Assembly (NCBI GenBank): GCA_016779565.1
Contig: JADHNJ010000025.1
Span: 1-35,589 of the forward strand
Origin: Pseudomonadales bacterium
GTDB taxonomy: Bacteria > Pseudomonadota > Gammaproteobacteria > Pseudomonadales > Azotimanducaceae
Reading direction: 5' to 3'
DNA length: 35,589 nt
Shown here: positions 26,525 to 35,281 of the stretch, piece after piece
Layout: each line of letters starts with the position of its first letter
Numbering within the stretch: the first letter of the stretch is position 1
Translations under genes and position numbers: made by a program
The notes under the pieces: model-generated
The model's input: the letters and a program-made list of their open reading frames with translations, nothing else
What the model was told of the DNA's origin: nothing
The model's database searches: none

Positions 26525-27517
26525 TTAACTACGAATCTTTGCGATCTCATCGGCGCTTAGCCGAGCCCCAAAACGGCTTACCACTTGACTGGCTAGCCGA
26601 TGCGCAAGTGCTGTCGCCTCGGCAAGGGTTTGTCCTTGGCTAAGGCCGTAGAGCACGCCGCCGGCGAAGGTATCGCCGGCGCCAGTGGTATCAACAGGTT
26701 GCACCCTTGCACCTGGAATCAGCTCGGTACCGTCCGCTTCAGCGGTAACCAGGGCGCCGTCACCGCTTAAAGTCATAGCAATCTGGGGGCAACTCATTTG
26801 CAAGGCATTTGCGGCTAACGTTCGATCGGTTTCGCCGGTCCAGAGTTTGGCCTCGTCTTCATTGCAAAACAAAATATCGACACCAGTATCGATTAGGTTC
26901 TGGAAGGCATCCCTGAAGTTCTCCACCATGCCGACGTCAGAAAGCGTGAGAGCAACTTTTACTCCGGCGTCAACGGCGATGGCTTGAGCTCTGTGAACGG
27001 CTTCTATGGCACTCGGTGAGCTGATTAAATAACCTTCGATGTAAAGATACTTGCTTGAAGCTAGCGCTTGCTCATTAAGTTCGGCGACCGAGAAGGTCTG
27101 TGTAATTCCCAAATGGGTGACTAGTGTGCGCTCTCCATCTGGGGTAATCATGGAAATACATTCGCCGGTCACGCCCTCAGGCCTTTGGTCTGCAAGGTTT
27201 GTCGAGACACCGAGATCAGCTAAGTCTTGAACAAAAAAGTCGCCGATTTTGTCCTTTGAGACCTTACAACTGTAAAAGGTAGATGCGCCTAGTAGCGCCG
27301 TGGTCACCGCAGTATTGGCAGCAGAACCCCCGCCGGCTAATTTGGATAGGGAGAGATTGGCAGTTTGCTCCAGCAAGGTAATCAATTGCGCGCGTTCGGC
27401 TTGATCGACAAGGGTCATGGTGCCTTTTACAAATCCTGAGTCTTTGAGCACCGAATCTGAGACCAAGTATTCTGAATCTACCAGCGCGTTACCAATGCCA
27501 TAAATTTCGTATTGCAT
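26525..27517 (-). CDS. PfkB-family carbohydrate/nucleoside kinase (adenosine kinase-like)
   Basis: 330 residues, ribokinase fold. It phosphorylates a sugar or nucleoside hydroxyl using ATP. The N-terminal GIGNALVDSEY and the GGGSAANTA segment (PfkB signature 1 region) bind substrate. The catalytic aspartate is D282 in VDTTGAGDTFAGG, the anion-hole signature 2. Proteins of this type are often labelled adenosine kinase in Proteobacteria; fructokinase or another sugar kinase cannot be excluded. AAAGG lies at good spacing before the ATG. It follows hemL by 14 bases and is probably cotranscribed with it. Confidence 0.87.
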   Translation of the reverse strand: MQYEIYGIGNALVDSEYLVSDSVLKDSGFVKGTMTLVDQAERAQLITLLEQTANLSLSKLAGGGSAANTAVTTALLGASTFYSCKVSKDKIGDFFVQDLADLGVSTNLADQRPEGVTGECISMITPDGERTLVTHLGITQTFSVAELNEQALASSKYLYIEGYLISSPSAIEAVHRAQAIAVDAGVKVALTLSDVGMVENFRDAFQNLIDTGVDILFCNEDEAKLWTGETDRTLAANALQMSCPQIAMTLSGDGALVTAEADGTELIPGARVQPVDTTGAGDTFAGGVLYGLSQGQTLAEATALAHRLASQVVSRFGARLSADEIAKIRS

Positions 27518-27531
27518 AATTAACCTTTAGT

Positions 27532-28824
27532 TTAAGTTGCTTCGGTGAGCTGAGCCATGGCGAGATCGGCACAGTTTAGGGTGAAATCTATGTCTGCCTG
27601 TGTGTGTGCCGCTGACACAAAGCCTGATTCGAAAGGTGAAGGTGCTAGATAAATGCCGGCGTCGAGCATCGCATGAAAAAATAGATTGAACCGGCTCATG
27701 TCGCACGCCATTACTGCATCAAGGTTAGATACCACCGATTCGGTTGAGAAGAAAAACCCAAACATACCACCGGTAGCGCAGCTCGAAAAAGGGATATGGT
27801 GGGATGCGGCGCTGGCTGCTAGACCAGAGGTTAAGCGCTGAGTATTGGCTTGCAGGGTTTCAAAGCAATTTGTCTCAGTCAGGTGCTTAAGGGTAGCAAA
27901 CCCTGATGCCATGGCGATAGGATTGCCTGACAGGGTGCCCGCTTGGTAAACAGGTCCGATGGGCGCAAGATATCGCATAACGTCAGAACGCCCTCCAAAA
28001 GCACCAACAGGTAGACCGCCGCCGATGACTTTACCAAGGGTGGTGAGATCAGGTCGGATGTTAAAAAGCGCTTGGGCACCCCCTAAATGCACCCTAAATC
28101 CTGTCATGACCTCATCAAAAATAAGCAACGCCCCTGAGGCATCGCAAAGATTCCGCAAGGTTTCGAGAAACTCAAGCGTGGGGTGAACCATGCCCATGTT
28201 GCCAGCGATGGGCTCAACAATGATCGCGGCGATGGTATCGCCTTCAGATTGAAACAAGTCACGAATGGCTTGTGGATCGTTGTAAGGCAGAGTTACCGTA
28301 AGTTTCGCAAGTTCTGCAGGCACCCCTGCGGAGTCCGGCTCCCCGAGGGTTAACGCGCCGCTGCCAGCTTTGACCAACAGACTGTCCGCGTGACCATGGT
28401 AACAACCTTCAAATTTAATGATTCTATCCCGGCCGGTAAATCCTCGAGCCAGACGAATGGCACTCATAGTGGCTTCGGTACCTGAGCTCACGAACCGCAT
28501 CATCTCCATGCTGGGAACCTGCGATTGGATCAACTCGGCGAGGGCAGTTTCTGCTTCTGTAGGGGCGCCGAAACTTAAGCTGTTCTCGGCTGCCGCCTTT
28601 ACCGCCTCGATGACCTCTGGGTGAGCATGACCCAAAATCATTGGGCCCCATGAACCAATATAGTCGACATAGCGGCGACCATCGGCATCAAATATATGGG
28701 CACCCTTACCTTTGACAATGTAGGGTGGCACGCCACCAACACGGCCAAAAGCTCTAACCGGCGAGTTAACACCGCCTGGGAAAAACTTCTGGGCCTGCTC
28801 AAAAAGTTGTTCAGATCGCTGCAT
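27532..28824 (-). CDS. hemL: Glutamate-1-semialdehyde 2,1-aminomutase
   Basis: 430 residues, full length. It converts glutamate-1-semialdehyde to 5-aminolevulinate, the C5 route to heme and other tetrapyrroles. It is a PLP enzyme with the Schiff-base lysine K265 in [18 protein letters not shown]. Other diagnostic stretches are [51 protein letters not shown] and [10 protein letters not shown]. It lies 42 bases downstream of the ClC gene and 14 bases before the kinase gene, all on the - strand. The ribosome site is weak. Confidence 0.97.
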   Translation of the reverse strand: MQRSEQLFEQAQKFFPGGVNSPVRAFGRVGGVPPYIVKGKGAHIFDADGRRYVDYIGSWGPMILGHAHPEVIEAVKAAAENSLSFGAPTEAETALAELIQSQVPSMEMMRFVSSGTEATMSAIRLARGFTGRDRIIKFEGCYHGHADSLLVKAGSGALTLGEPDSAGVPAELAKLTVTLPYNDPQAIRDLFQSEGDTIAAIIVEPIAGNMGMVHPTLEFLETLRNLCDASGALLIFDEVMTGFRVHLGGAQALFNIRPDLTTLGKVIGGGLPVGAFGGRSDVMRYLAPIGPVYQAGTLSGNPIAMASGFATLKHLTETNCFETLQANTQRLTSGLAASAASHHIPFSSCATGGMFGFFFSTESVVSNLDAVMACDMSRFNLFFHAMLDAGIYLAPSPFESGFVSAAHTQADIDFTLNCADLAMAQLTEAT

Positions 28825-28866
28825 AGAGTGACTCGCTTACTGCTTGCTGTATGAGATCGATTTACG

Positions 28867-30621
28867 TCAGGATTTGTAGAAGCGTTCAATGTCGCTAGGT
28901 AAAATGATACCCACCGGGTGCTCAACCAGCGGTGCTGGCACGCGAACGACATAAAGCGCTTCCACATTGTCCCGGGCGATGATATCAAAAGCCTCGTCTA
29001 AAGTAGCCTGCCAGGTCACTTTCCCGATATTTTTTCGTTCTCCTGGAATATCGCTGAGATCGATTCGTTCAAGCTCAGGGTCTCGTTCAGGATCAAGCAA
29101 GGCACGGTTAAGATCAGCAGCACTGAGGAGGCGCTCATAATCACGTTCCTTGATGAGGATCCACGTTGGTAGCTGATCGAGTAGCGACTTTGCCTCATCA
29201 ATTGTAATCAAGGCAGAAGTGGTCACAAACTGGCGTGACATAACACTTTCCACTGAAGCTCGGCTTAAGGCCAAGCTCATGGGGTTTCGACTTAAGTCTT
29301 GGCCCAGCATGGTTGCTTGAGTGTGGAAGATTGACTTAAGGCCAAAACCGTTGGCAGCAGTGATGTGGGCGATGACAATGCAGGCCATGGCTGGTATGAC
29401 AATATCGGGGTTACGAGTTAATTCAACTAAAGCCATGAGTGCTGCTAGCGGCGCTTGGAGGGCTGCGCCCATCATGGCCCCCATCCCGAGAATGACATAA
29501 AATCCGGGGTCTGAGACAGTGTCGCTAAAGGTTGCAGCAAGCTGCCAAAAGCTACCCCCAGCGACAGCGCCAATCACAAGGGTTGGCCCAATTAAGCCAA
29601 TTGGCATGCCCAATCCTAAATTAACCCCTGTCGAGATGAGCTTAGCGGTAGCAATAATCATGAGTATGGTAATTGGTAAATGCCCTTGTAGAGCTTCACC
29701 GACGGTGTCGTAGCCAATGCCTAAGACCTGGGGGACCGCAAGGCCAAGAGAGGCCGTGACAAGACCTGCGAGCATAAACCTGAAGATAATAGGCTTTGGG
29801 CCGAGGGCATGGCTGATGAGCATAACTCGAATCAATCCGGCGGCAAGTACTGCGATGATGATGCCTTCGAGAAAAACCCAAGGTAAATCCCAATACGATT
29901 CCATGCCGATACCAGGAACCTGAAAAACAGGTTGATCGCCAAATACTTGTTGCACGATTAAAGTGCCTGTTACGGCAGCGAGTATCACAGGCATAAAACC
30001 CGCAATGGTGTATTCCATCACAATCACTTCCATCGAGAAAATTACACCGGCGATGGGGGTATTAAAAGAAGACCCAATGGCCGCGGCGGTGCCACAGCCA
30101 ATCAGAATCCGCATAGAGTTATTAGGTAGTTTTAGCGTTTGCCCTAATAAGCTACTGGTGGCAGCGCCTAAGTGAATGGCAGGGCCCTCTCGACCACCGG
30201 TTTGACCCGTAACGAGCGCAAGAGCGCCGGCAAAGAACTGAATTACAAGACTTCTAAATGCAATGTAACCTTGATGTCGCTGCAAGCGCTCTAGCACATG
30301 GGTGACACCTAGCTGACGATCGCTTGGCTTCAACAATCTGAAAATTAAAGCAAGCGTGATAGCGCCTGCCGTCGGCAGTAAAAATCGATCTGCGAGCGCG
30401 AGTTGCTCAAAGCTTTCAGGCCCGTTTGGTAGAATTAGGATTAGGGTTCGCTCTACCACCCATCGAAAAGCCAAAATCACAAGACCCGTACACAAACCGG
30501 CCAATATGCCAAGTAGTGCGAACTGGGGGGCTGCCTCGAGACTGGAGAGGGCCGAGCGAAAGGATCGTATTTTAAAGTGGTTGCGAAAGTTTTTGATTCG
30601 GCGTGCGAGCGTGCTAGACAT
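28867..30621 (-). CDS. ClC-family chloride transport protein with C-terminal CBS region
   Basis: 584 residues. The membrane part covers about 35-440, then a cytoplasmic region with two CBS-like segments (ALSRASVESVMSRQFVTT and WQATLDEAFDIIARDNVEAL). The gating glutamate is E145 in GREGPAIHLGA. The first selectivity motif GSGIP is not conserved (QLGVTHV instead), and GxFxP reads GLIGP. Where E. coli ClcA has the paired glutamates E202/E203, this protein has GVIFSMEVI. The proton glutamate is thus Val, as in eukaryotic ClC channels. The ClcA tyrosine Y445 position appears to be Pro (TRNPDIVIPA). It may conduct chloride without proton coupling; the substrate is inferred. Confidence 0.92.
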   Translation of the reverse strand: MSSTLARRIKNFRNHFKIRSFRSALSSLEAAPQFALLGILAGLCTGLVILAFRWVVERTLILILPNGPESFEQLALADRFLLPTAGAITLALIFRLLKPSDRQLGVTHVLERLQRHQGYIAFRSLVIQFFAGALALVTGQTGGREGPAIHLGAATSSLLGQTLKLPNNSMRILIGCGTAAAIGSSFNTPIAGVIFSMEVIVMEYTIAGFMPVILAAVTGTLIVQQVFGDQPVFQVPGIGMESYWDLPWVFLEGIIIAVLAAGLIRVMLISHALGPKPIIFRFMLAGLVTASLGLAVPQVLGIGYDTVGEALQGHLPITILMIIATAKLISTGVNLGLGMPIGLIGPTLVIGAVAGGSFWQLAATFSDTVSDPGFYVILGMGAMMGAALQAPLAALMALVELTRNPDIVIPAMACIVIAHITAANGFGLKSIFHTQATMLGQDLSRNPMSLALSRASVESVMSRQFVTTSALITIDEAKSLLDQLPTWILIKERDYERLLSAADLNRALLDPERDPELERIDLSDIPGERKNIGKVTWQATLDEAFDIIARDNVEALYVVRVPAPLVEHPVGIILPSDIERFYKS

Positions 30622-30735
30622 AATGTGGGGCTTAAGAGTTCTCGAGTGAAGATCTGAAGTTTAGCGGATCAGACGCGAGACAACGACTGGCTAAATGTAT
30701 ATGCCCATCGGCCTTCAGGAGAACGGCTTGGGCGT

Positions 30736-30764
30736 TTGGCGCGCCGAGACGTATTTGGTAAGAT
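30736..30764 (+). promoter_or_regulatory. Candidate promoter for the bactofilin operon
   Basis: TTGGCG (30736-30741) and TAAGAT (30759-30764) are spaced by 17 bases, with a TG two positions before the -10 (extended -10 pattern). Each hexamer matches four of six consensus positions. It lies 41 bases before the start codon of the coiled-coil membrane protein gene. Confidence 0.4.
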
Positions 30765-30805
30765 CAGTCGCCCCGACAGTCTCGTGCCATAGGTAACTGG
30801 GCCCC

Positions 30806-31519
30806 ATGCCAAATAGTCTGATTGTAAAAACGTTTCGTAAAGATTACTTGCTAGTGGGTGCGTTTACATTCGTTGTCATAAATATTTTGGCGATTGCCGG
30901 CGCCTATTTGCTGGGCCAGTCAGGCCCCCGCGCAGCACTGTTAGCCGCCCAGGAAAAGCAATTGGAAACGGCTTTGATCATCAAGGCACAAAGGGACGAA
31001 CTCGACGCAAAGGCGTTTGAACTGGCAGCGTTAAAGTTAGGAGAAAGCGTATCGGAGTTGGCGGTTGCCGACTTGCAAACGGTGGTTGTGCAACAACAGG
31101 ACCGTATTGTTCGTCTTGAGAGCGAGGCGATTTACTATCGAAACCTAATGACAGCAACCGCAGGAGATCGCGAGGTTTTCGTTCACCGAGTTCAATTGCA
31201 GCCCGACCAGCAGCAGCGCACCTTGGGGTATCAGATTATGTTGACTCATGCTGATCCAGATGGAAAGCAAACCTTGGGTCGAATAGCACTTAAGGTTGCG
31301 GGTCGGTTTGATGCACGAGAAGAAACACTTGATGCCCTAGAAGCGGGATTGATTGAGCCAGGTGCGCTAGACTACGACTTTCGCTATTTTCAGAACTTTA
31401 GCGGCGAATTAAAATTGCCAGAAGGCTTTAGGCCGGTGACTCTGGAATTAGAAATCACCTCGTTAGCAGGGCAGACCCTTGAGCATCAGGTGATCGATGT
31501 GCCTATGTGGGAGGTATAA
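30806..31519 (+). CDS. Membrane-anchored coiled-coil protein (DUF6776-like)
   Basis: 237 residues, no known activity. A short basic N terminus (KTFRKDY) precedes one transmembrane helix (about 15-37). A predicted coiled coil follows (about 43-110, rich in Ala, Leu, Glu and Gln), then a beta-rich C-terminal domain (about 120-237; VFVHRVQLQP, YQIMLTHADP, FQNFSGELKLPEGFRPVTLELEI). I believe it corresponds to the gammaproteobacterial DUF6776 family, found beside bactofilin genes. The topology suggests an inner-membrane protein with a periplasmic C-terminal domain. Its stop abuts the bactofilin start, so the two are expressed together. Confidence 0.8.
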   Translation: MPNSLIVKTFRKDYLLVGAFTFVVINILAIAGAYLLGQSGPRAALLAAQEKQLETALIIKAQRDELDAKAFELAALKLGESVSELAVADLQTVVVQQQDRIVRLESEAIYYRNLMTATAGDREVFVHRVQLQPDQQQRTLGYQIMLTHADPDGKQTLGRIALKVAGRFDAREETLDALEAGLIEPGALDYDFRYFQNFSGELKLPEGFRPVTLELEITSLAGQTLEHQVIDVPMWEV

Positions 31520-32020
31520 ATGAAATGGTTTGAAAAGGTCAACCTTGAAGGCGGCCGTCAAGTATCGTTAGTCGCTGCAAACTGTCATGTGCAGGGCGAA
31601 TTGGTGTTCGGGGATGAAATGATTGTTAATGGTCGGGTTGCCGGCGTGATCAATGCAGAGACCCAAGGTGCAGAGTTAACGATTGGCGCTAAGGGTGAAG
31701 TAATCGGAAATATCTTTGCACCAAAGATCGTGATCAGTGGTGAGGTTAAGGGGGATATATACGCCTTTGACGCCATTGAGTTAACAGAATCTGCGCGAAT
31801 TTCGGGCAATCTTTACTATCACCGGTTAAAGATGGCGCCAGGTTGCCGTTATACCGGTAGCATGCGTCAAATGCAGGGCTCTGATATCCGAGCGATGGTG
31901 CTTTCCGAGGAAGCTGCCAATCGGCGTACGGCCATGGGGCGTTTGCAAGCAGTTCAGGATTCGGGGCCCTCAACCACCGAGGCGATCGTTGATCTTGGAG
32001 GCAATGCTGATGTCAAGTGA
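31520..32020 (+). CDS. Bactofilin
   Basis: 166 residues. Bactofilins polymerise without nucleotide into membrane-associated filaments that scaffold cell-wall enzymes and shape. The central right-handed beta-helix (about 17-115) shows repeating short strands: [60 protein letters not shown], and [17 protein letters not shown], each near six residues per strand. The C-terminal tail is polar and disordered. GGGAGG lies 5 bases before the ATG, which follows the preceding stop with no gap. It overlaps the erpA start by 11 bases. A bactofilin near an M23 peptidase is a known cell-shape pairing. Confidence 0.93.
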   Translation: MKWFEKVNLEGGRQVSLVAANCHVQGELVFGDEMIVNGRVAGVINAETQGAELTIGAKGEVIGNIFAPKIVISGEVKGDIYAFDAIELTESARISGNLYYHRLKMAPGCRYTGSMRQMQGSDIRAMVLSEEAANRRTAMGRLQAVQDSGPSTTEAIVDLGGNADVK

Positions 32021-32351
32021 GCTGACCATTGGGTTTACACCTGCGGCTGCCTTCAAGGCTAAAACCCTCATTGATGAGGAAGGTAATTTTGAGTTGAATT
32101 TACGTGTGTTTGTCACCGGTGGCGGGTGCAGTGGCTTTGAATACGGCTTTACTTTTGATGAAGATATCGAAGACGACGACACCCAAGTAGTTGAGCAAGG
32201 GGTCCGACTGGTTATCGACCCATTAAGCTATCAATATTTAGCCGGTGCAGAGGTCGATTTTAAAGAAGACCTTCAAGGCTCCCGATTCGTTGTCACCAAC
32301 CCGAACGCCAGCACCACGTGCGGCTGTGGCAATTCATTCTCAATAGCTTAG
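32010..32351 (+). CDS. erpA: Iron-sulfur cluster insertion protein ErpA
   Basis: 113 residues (E. coli 114). It is an A-type carrier that delivers [4Fe-4S] clusters to target enzymes, such as those of isoprenoid synthesis. The three cluster-ligating cysteines are C40 ([12 protein letters not shown]), C104 and C106 ([12 protein letters not shown]). Two ATGs are possible. The one at 32010 lies 8 bases after GGAGG and gives the family start [11 protein letters not shown]; the one at 32004 is too close to the ribosome site. It overlaps the bactofilin end by 11 bases. The convergent M23 gene ends 8 bases downstream. Confidence 0.96.
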   Translation: MSSELTIGFTPAAAFKAKTLIDEEGNFELNLRVFVTGGGCSGFEYGFTFDEDIEDDDTQVVEQGVRLVIDPLSYQYLAGAEVDFKEDLQGSRFVVTNPNASTTCGCGNSFSIA

Positions 32352-32359
32352 AACTTGAC

Positions 32360-33679
32360 TTAGAAGTTTTGAACGAGCATCAAGGTTCTTTCATTGGCAT
32401 TTTCAAGGGCAGCTAGCAAGGGCTGGGTAGTTTCCCTGAACGCCTCAAGCTCCTGAGCGGGTACTGGCTTTGAGTCAGGTAATCTGACAGTTCTTGGATT
32501 TCTGTGCACGCCATCAACCAAGAACTCGTAATGAAGATGTGGTCCGGTTGCCCATCCGGTTGCACCGACATAGCCTATCGTCTGACTTTGGGAAACTCTA
32601 ACGCCCGGTTTAATGGCCTTTGCAAATCTCGATAGATGCAGGTATTTGGTGGTATATCGATCGCCGTGCTGAATGACGACAAAATTGCCCGATGCATCGT
32701 TTCGCTCGGCCTTAATGATCTTGCCCTCGCCAGCAGCTCTTACTGGCGTGCCTCGGTTAGCTGCATAGTCAATGCCGCGGTGTGGCATTGTCCGTTTGTG
32801 AATAGGATGTTTTCGCCGTAGGTTAAAGGAAGAGCTGACATGCGAGAAATGCACAGGGTCTCGAAGAAAGGCTTTTCGTAGACTCTCGCCGATCTCATTG
32901 TAGTATCCAGGGCGCTGATTTGTATCGACATAGCGAAGCGCAATGTGCCGCTTACCAAAATTTGTGAAGGCCGCGGCTAAAATACGATCTTCCCCAATTG
33001 GCTCGCCTGCGATACTCGACCGAGCAACAATCACGGTAAAAACATCCCCTTCTCGGAGGTCAAGCGCAAAGCTGATATCCCATTGGAATAAGTCTGCTAG
33101 TTGCATGATGAGATTGTCGGTCAGTCCCGCAGCAAGGCCTGCGTGATAAAGAGAAGAATTTTCGCGGGTGATATTACCTTCAAAGGCATTGATCACCATA
33201 TCTGGTTCAACATGCTCGATTTCGGTAACGTATCCAGATGCTAAAAGTTTAGAAATTAGCTTGGTCTTGGGGTTAGCTTGATAAACCAACTCCAGCACAC
33301 GCCCTTCAAGATTTTTTTGTATCTCAATGGACTGACCAGGTTTTACTGTGGCTAACATGTCCGCATTTTCAGTCTGGAGCACGCGCTGCAAATCTCCGGC
33401 GGGGAGTTGGTGCCGAGCGAATAATGTCGACAGGTTATCGCCTGGCTTCACAACGATTACCAGTTTAGGAGGTAGGGAAGGCATTGTCGCTTGTTCTGCG
33501 CTTGGCAAGTCTTGCTCACCTGACGAGATATGCGTCTCTATCGGTAGGGCAAGTTCGATTTGTCGGCCGTTTTCGAGTTGGGAATCGGTATTAGTCGATG
33601 GGTCGGTCAACAGCAGGACCACAAAGATTATGGATAGAGCCGCAATCAAAGTCAGGTGGCGTCTAGGGAAGTTACGCAT
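32360..33679 (-). CDS. M23-family murein endopeptidase, MepM-like
   Basis: 439 residues. An N-terminal signal anchor (about 9-25) puts it in the periplasm. A LysM/OapA-like segment (about 72-120; VVKPGDNLSTLFARHQL, VKPGQSIEI) probably binds peptidoglycan or sets topology. The C-terminal M23 zinc peptidase domain (about 295-395) has the ligands H300 and D304 (HRGIDYA) and the HLH motif H381/H383 (TGPHLHYEF). MepM-type enzymes cut D-Ala-mDap crosslinks to allow wall growth. It is divergent from tyrS, as in Pseudomonas, and convergent with bactofilin-erpA. anmK, found between these genes in Pseudomonas, is missing. Confidence 0.93.
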   Translation of the reverse strand: MRNFPRRHLTLIAALSIIFVVLLLTDPSTNTDSQLENGRQIELALPIETHISSGEQDLPSAEQATMPSLPPKLVIVVKPGDNLSTLFARHQLPAGDLQRVLQTENADMLATVKPGQSIEIQKNLEGRVLELVYQANPKTKLISKLLASGYVTEIEHVEPDMVINAFEGNITRENSSLYHAGLAAGLTDNLIMQLADLFQWDISFALDLREGDVFTVIVARSSIAGEPIGEDRILAAAFTNFGKRHIALRYVDTNQRPGYYNEIGESLRKAFLRDPVHFSHVSSSFNLRRKHPIHKRTMPHRGIDYAANRGTPVRAAGEGKIIKAERNDASGNFVVIQHGDRYTTKYLHLSRFAKAIKPGVRVSQSQTIGYVGATGWATGPHLHYEFLVDGVHRNPRTVRLPDSKPVPAQELEAFRETTQPLLAALENANERTLMLVQNF

Positions 33680-33834
33680 AGGTCAAGCTGTGTCTTTTAG
33701 CAGAGTAGATGTTAAAAATGCCAGCCAATGAAATCAATGGTCAGCAGAGAGAAATTCGGGGCTTGCTGTCCTTTTGGAGTCGAGTAGCAAACGGTTTGTT
33801 TGTATCGGACAACTCTTTTTATCCAATACCGGGC

Positions 33835-33840
33835 TATAAT
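33835..33840 (+). promoter_or_regulatory. Perfect -10 hexamer upstream of tyrS
   Basis: TATAAT at 33835-33840 lies 31 bases before the tyrS ATG. Initiation would fall near 33847, giving a 24-base leader. No good -35 hexamer is seen at 16-18 bases, so an activator or a weak -35 would be needed. Confidence 0.4.
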
Positions 33841-33870
33841 GTTTGAGCGGCAGTCGGCTAGGAAAATGGG

Positions 33871-35175
33871 ATGAAATACACGGGTGAACAGATAATAGAT
33901 GATTTAAAGCAGTTGGACCTGGTTGCGCAGTTGAGCAATGAGTCGGAACTACGGGCGCATCTTTCTGAAAAACCCCGAACGGTCTATTGTGGGTTTGATC
34001 CGACAGCAGACAGTTTGCACATAGGTAACTTAGTGCCGCTACTGGCGTTGCGGAGATTCCAAGACTACGGCCATCAGCCAATTCTCTTAGTTGGTGGTGC
34101 GACAGGTCTTATTGGCGACCCCGGTGGACGCGCGACCGAGCGAGCTTTAAAGCCGATAGAACAGGTCGTCACTTTTAGCCAGAAAATACGAGCTCAAGCG
34201 AGCCGGTTTTTAGATTTTGAGGGTGGTAGCAATCCGGCGAAGGTCGTCGACAATTATGACTGGACGAAAGAGCTAGATGTCATCACCTTTCTTAGGGATG
34301 TTGGTAAGCACTTTAGTGTCAATGCAATGATCCAGAAAGAAACAGTCAAGCGTCGTCTCCAAGACGATGGTGCTGGCATTAGCTACACTGAATTTAGCTA
34401 TATGGTATTGCAGTCTTTCGACTTTTCAGTCTTGTATGAATCTCATGGATGCACGATCCAAATGGGTGGTAGCGATCAATGGGGAAATATCACCAGTGGC
34501 ATCGATCTCATTCGAAGGAGGCATGGCGCCCAAGCGCATGCAATTACCTATCCGCTTATTACAAAAGCGGATGGCACCAAGTTCGGAAAAAGCGCCGATG
34601 GTGCTATCTGGCTCGATCCAGATAAAACCTCTCCCTATCGGTTTTATCAATTTTGGATCAACTCAGCTGATGAAGATGTAATACGTTTCTTAAAAATATT
34701 TACCTTTTTGTCTTTTGATGAAATTAACGAGCTTGCACAAGATCAAGCAAGCAAGCCGGAAGCGCGTGTTGCTCACAAGCGATTAGCTCGAGAAGTAACC
34801 AAGCTTGTGCATGGTGCAGAGGCGGTAGTAGCCGCCGAGAGAATTACCGAGGCGATTTTTTCCAACCAAATTGCAAAACTCACCGAGTTGGATTTTAAGC
34901 AGCTGGCTCAGGATGGTTTGCCCGTGAGCGATTACCCGTCAGGGCCTTTGGCACTCTCGGATGCATTGTTTGATAGTGGACTTTCAGTGACCCCTCGAGG
35001 GGAAGTGACGCGGGGTCAGGCGAAAAAGTTGATCTCGGGAAATGCAATTTCAGTCAATGGCGCAAAGCAGACCGATACGAACTACCAGTTGTCTCGGGAG
35101 CATGCATTATTTGGGCGCTATCACTTGATTCAGAAAGGCAAAAAACAGCATCACTTGGTGGTATTCAATCAGTAG
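33871..35175 (+). CDS. tyrS: Tyrosyl-tRNA synthetase
   Basis: 434 residues (E. coli TyrS 424). It is a class I dimeric synthetase that charges tRNA-Tyr. The HIGH-type motif is HIGN (50-53), and the KMSKS-type motif is KFGKS (237-241), both as in the TyrS branch rather than TyrZ. Also visible are YCGFDPTADSLHIGN, GGATGLIGDPGGR, YTEFSYMVLQSFDF, QMGGSDQWGNI and a C-terminal S4 RNA-binding domain (about 365-425; AKKLISGNAISVNGAKQT). AGGA lies seven bases before the ATG. No hairpin terminator follows directly; a T run comes just after the stop. Confidence 0.97.
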   Translation: MKYTGEQIIDDLKQLDLVAQLSNESELRAHLSEKPRTVYCGFDPTADSLHIGNLVPLLALRRFQDYGHQPILLVGGATGLIGDPGGRATERALKPIEQVVTFSQKIRAQASRFLDFEGGSNPAKVVDNYDWTKELDVITFLRDVGKHFSVNAMIQKETVKRRLQDDGAGISYTEFSYMVLQSFDFSVLYESHGCTIQMGGSDQWGNITSGIDLIRRRHGAQAHAITYPLITKADGTKFGKSADGAIWLDPDKTSPYRFYQFWINSADEDVIRFLKIFTFLSFDEINELAQDQASKPEARVAHKRLAREVTKLVHGAEAVVAAERITEAIFSNQIAKLTELDFKQLAQDGLPVSDYPSGPLALSDALFDSGLSVTPRGEVTRGQAKKLISGNAISVNGAKQTDTNYQLSREHALFGRYHLIQKGKKQHHLVVFNQ

Positions 35176-35254
35176 TTTTTTTACAAATGGCGAAATGGGT
35201 TTGAACCAACTTGGTAGTCCAGTGAGGGCTGCCATGAAAAACATCAAATCCAAG

Positions 35255-35281
35255 GAACCTGCTTTTTCTGAAAACAGGTTC
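35255..35281. repeat. Imperfect inverted repeat downstream of tyrS
   Basis: GAACCTG (35255-35261) and CAGGTTC (35275-35281) are inverted copies. The interior is partly self-complementary too (TTT/AAA). It could be a tyrS terminator-like hairpin without a proper T run, or it could partly belong to the end of the adjacent insertion sequence. Confidence 0.5.
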
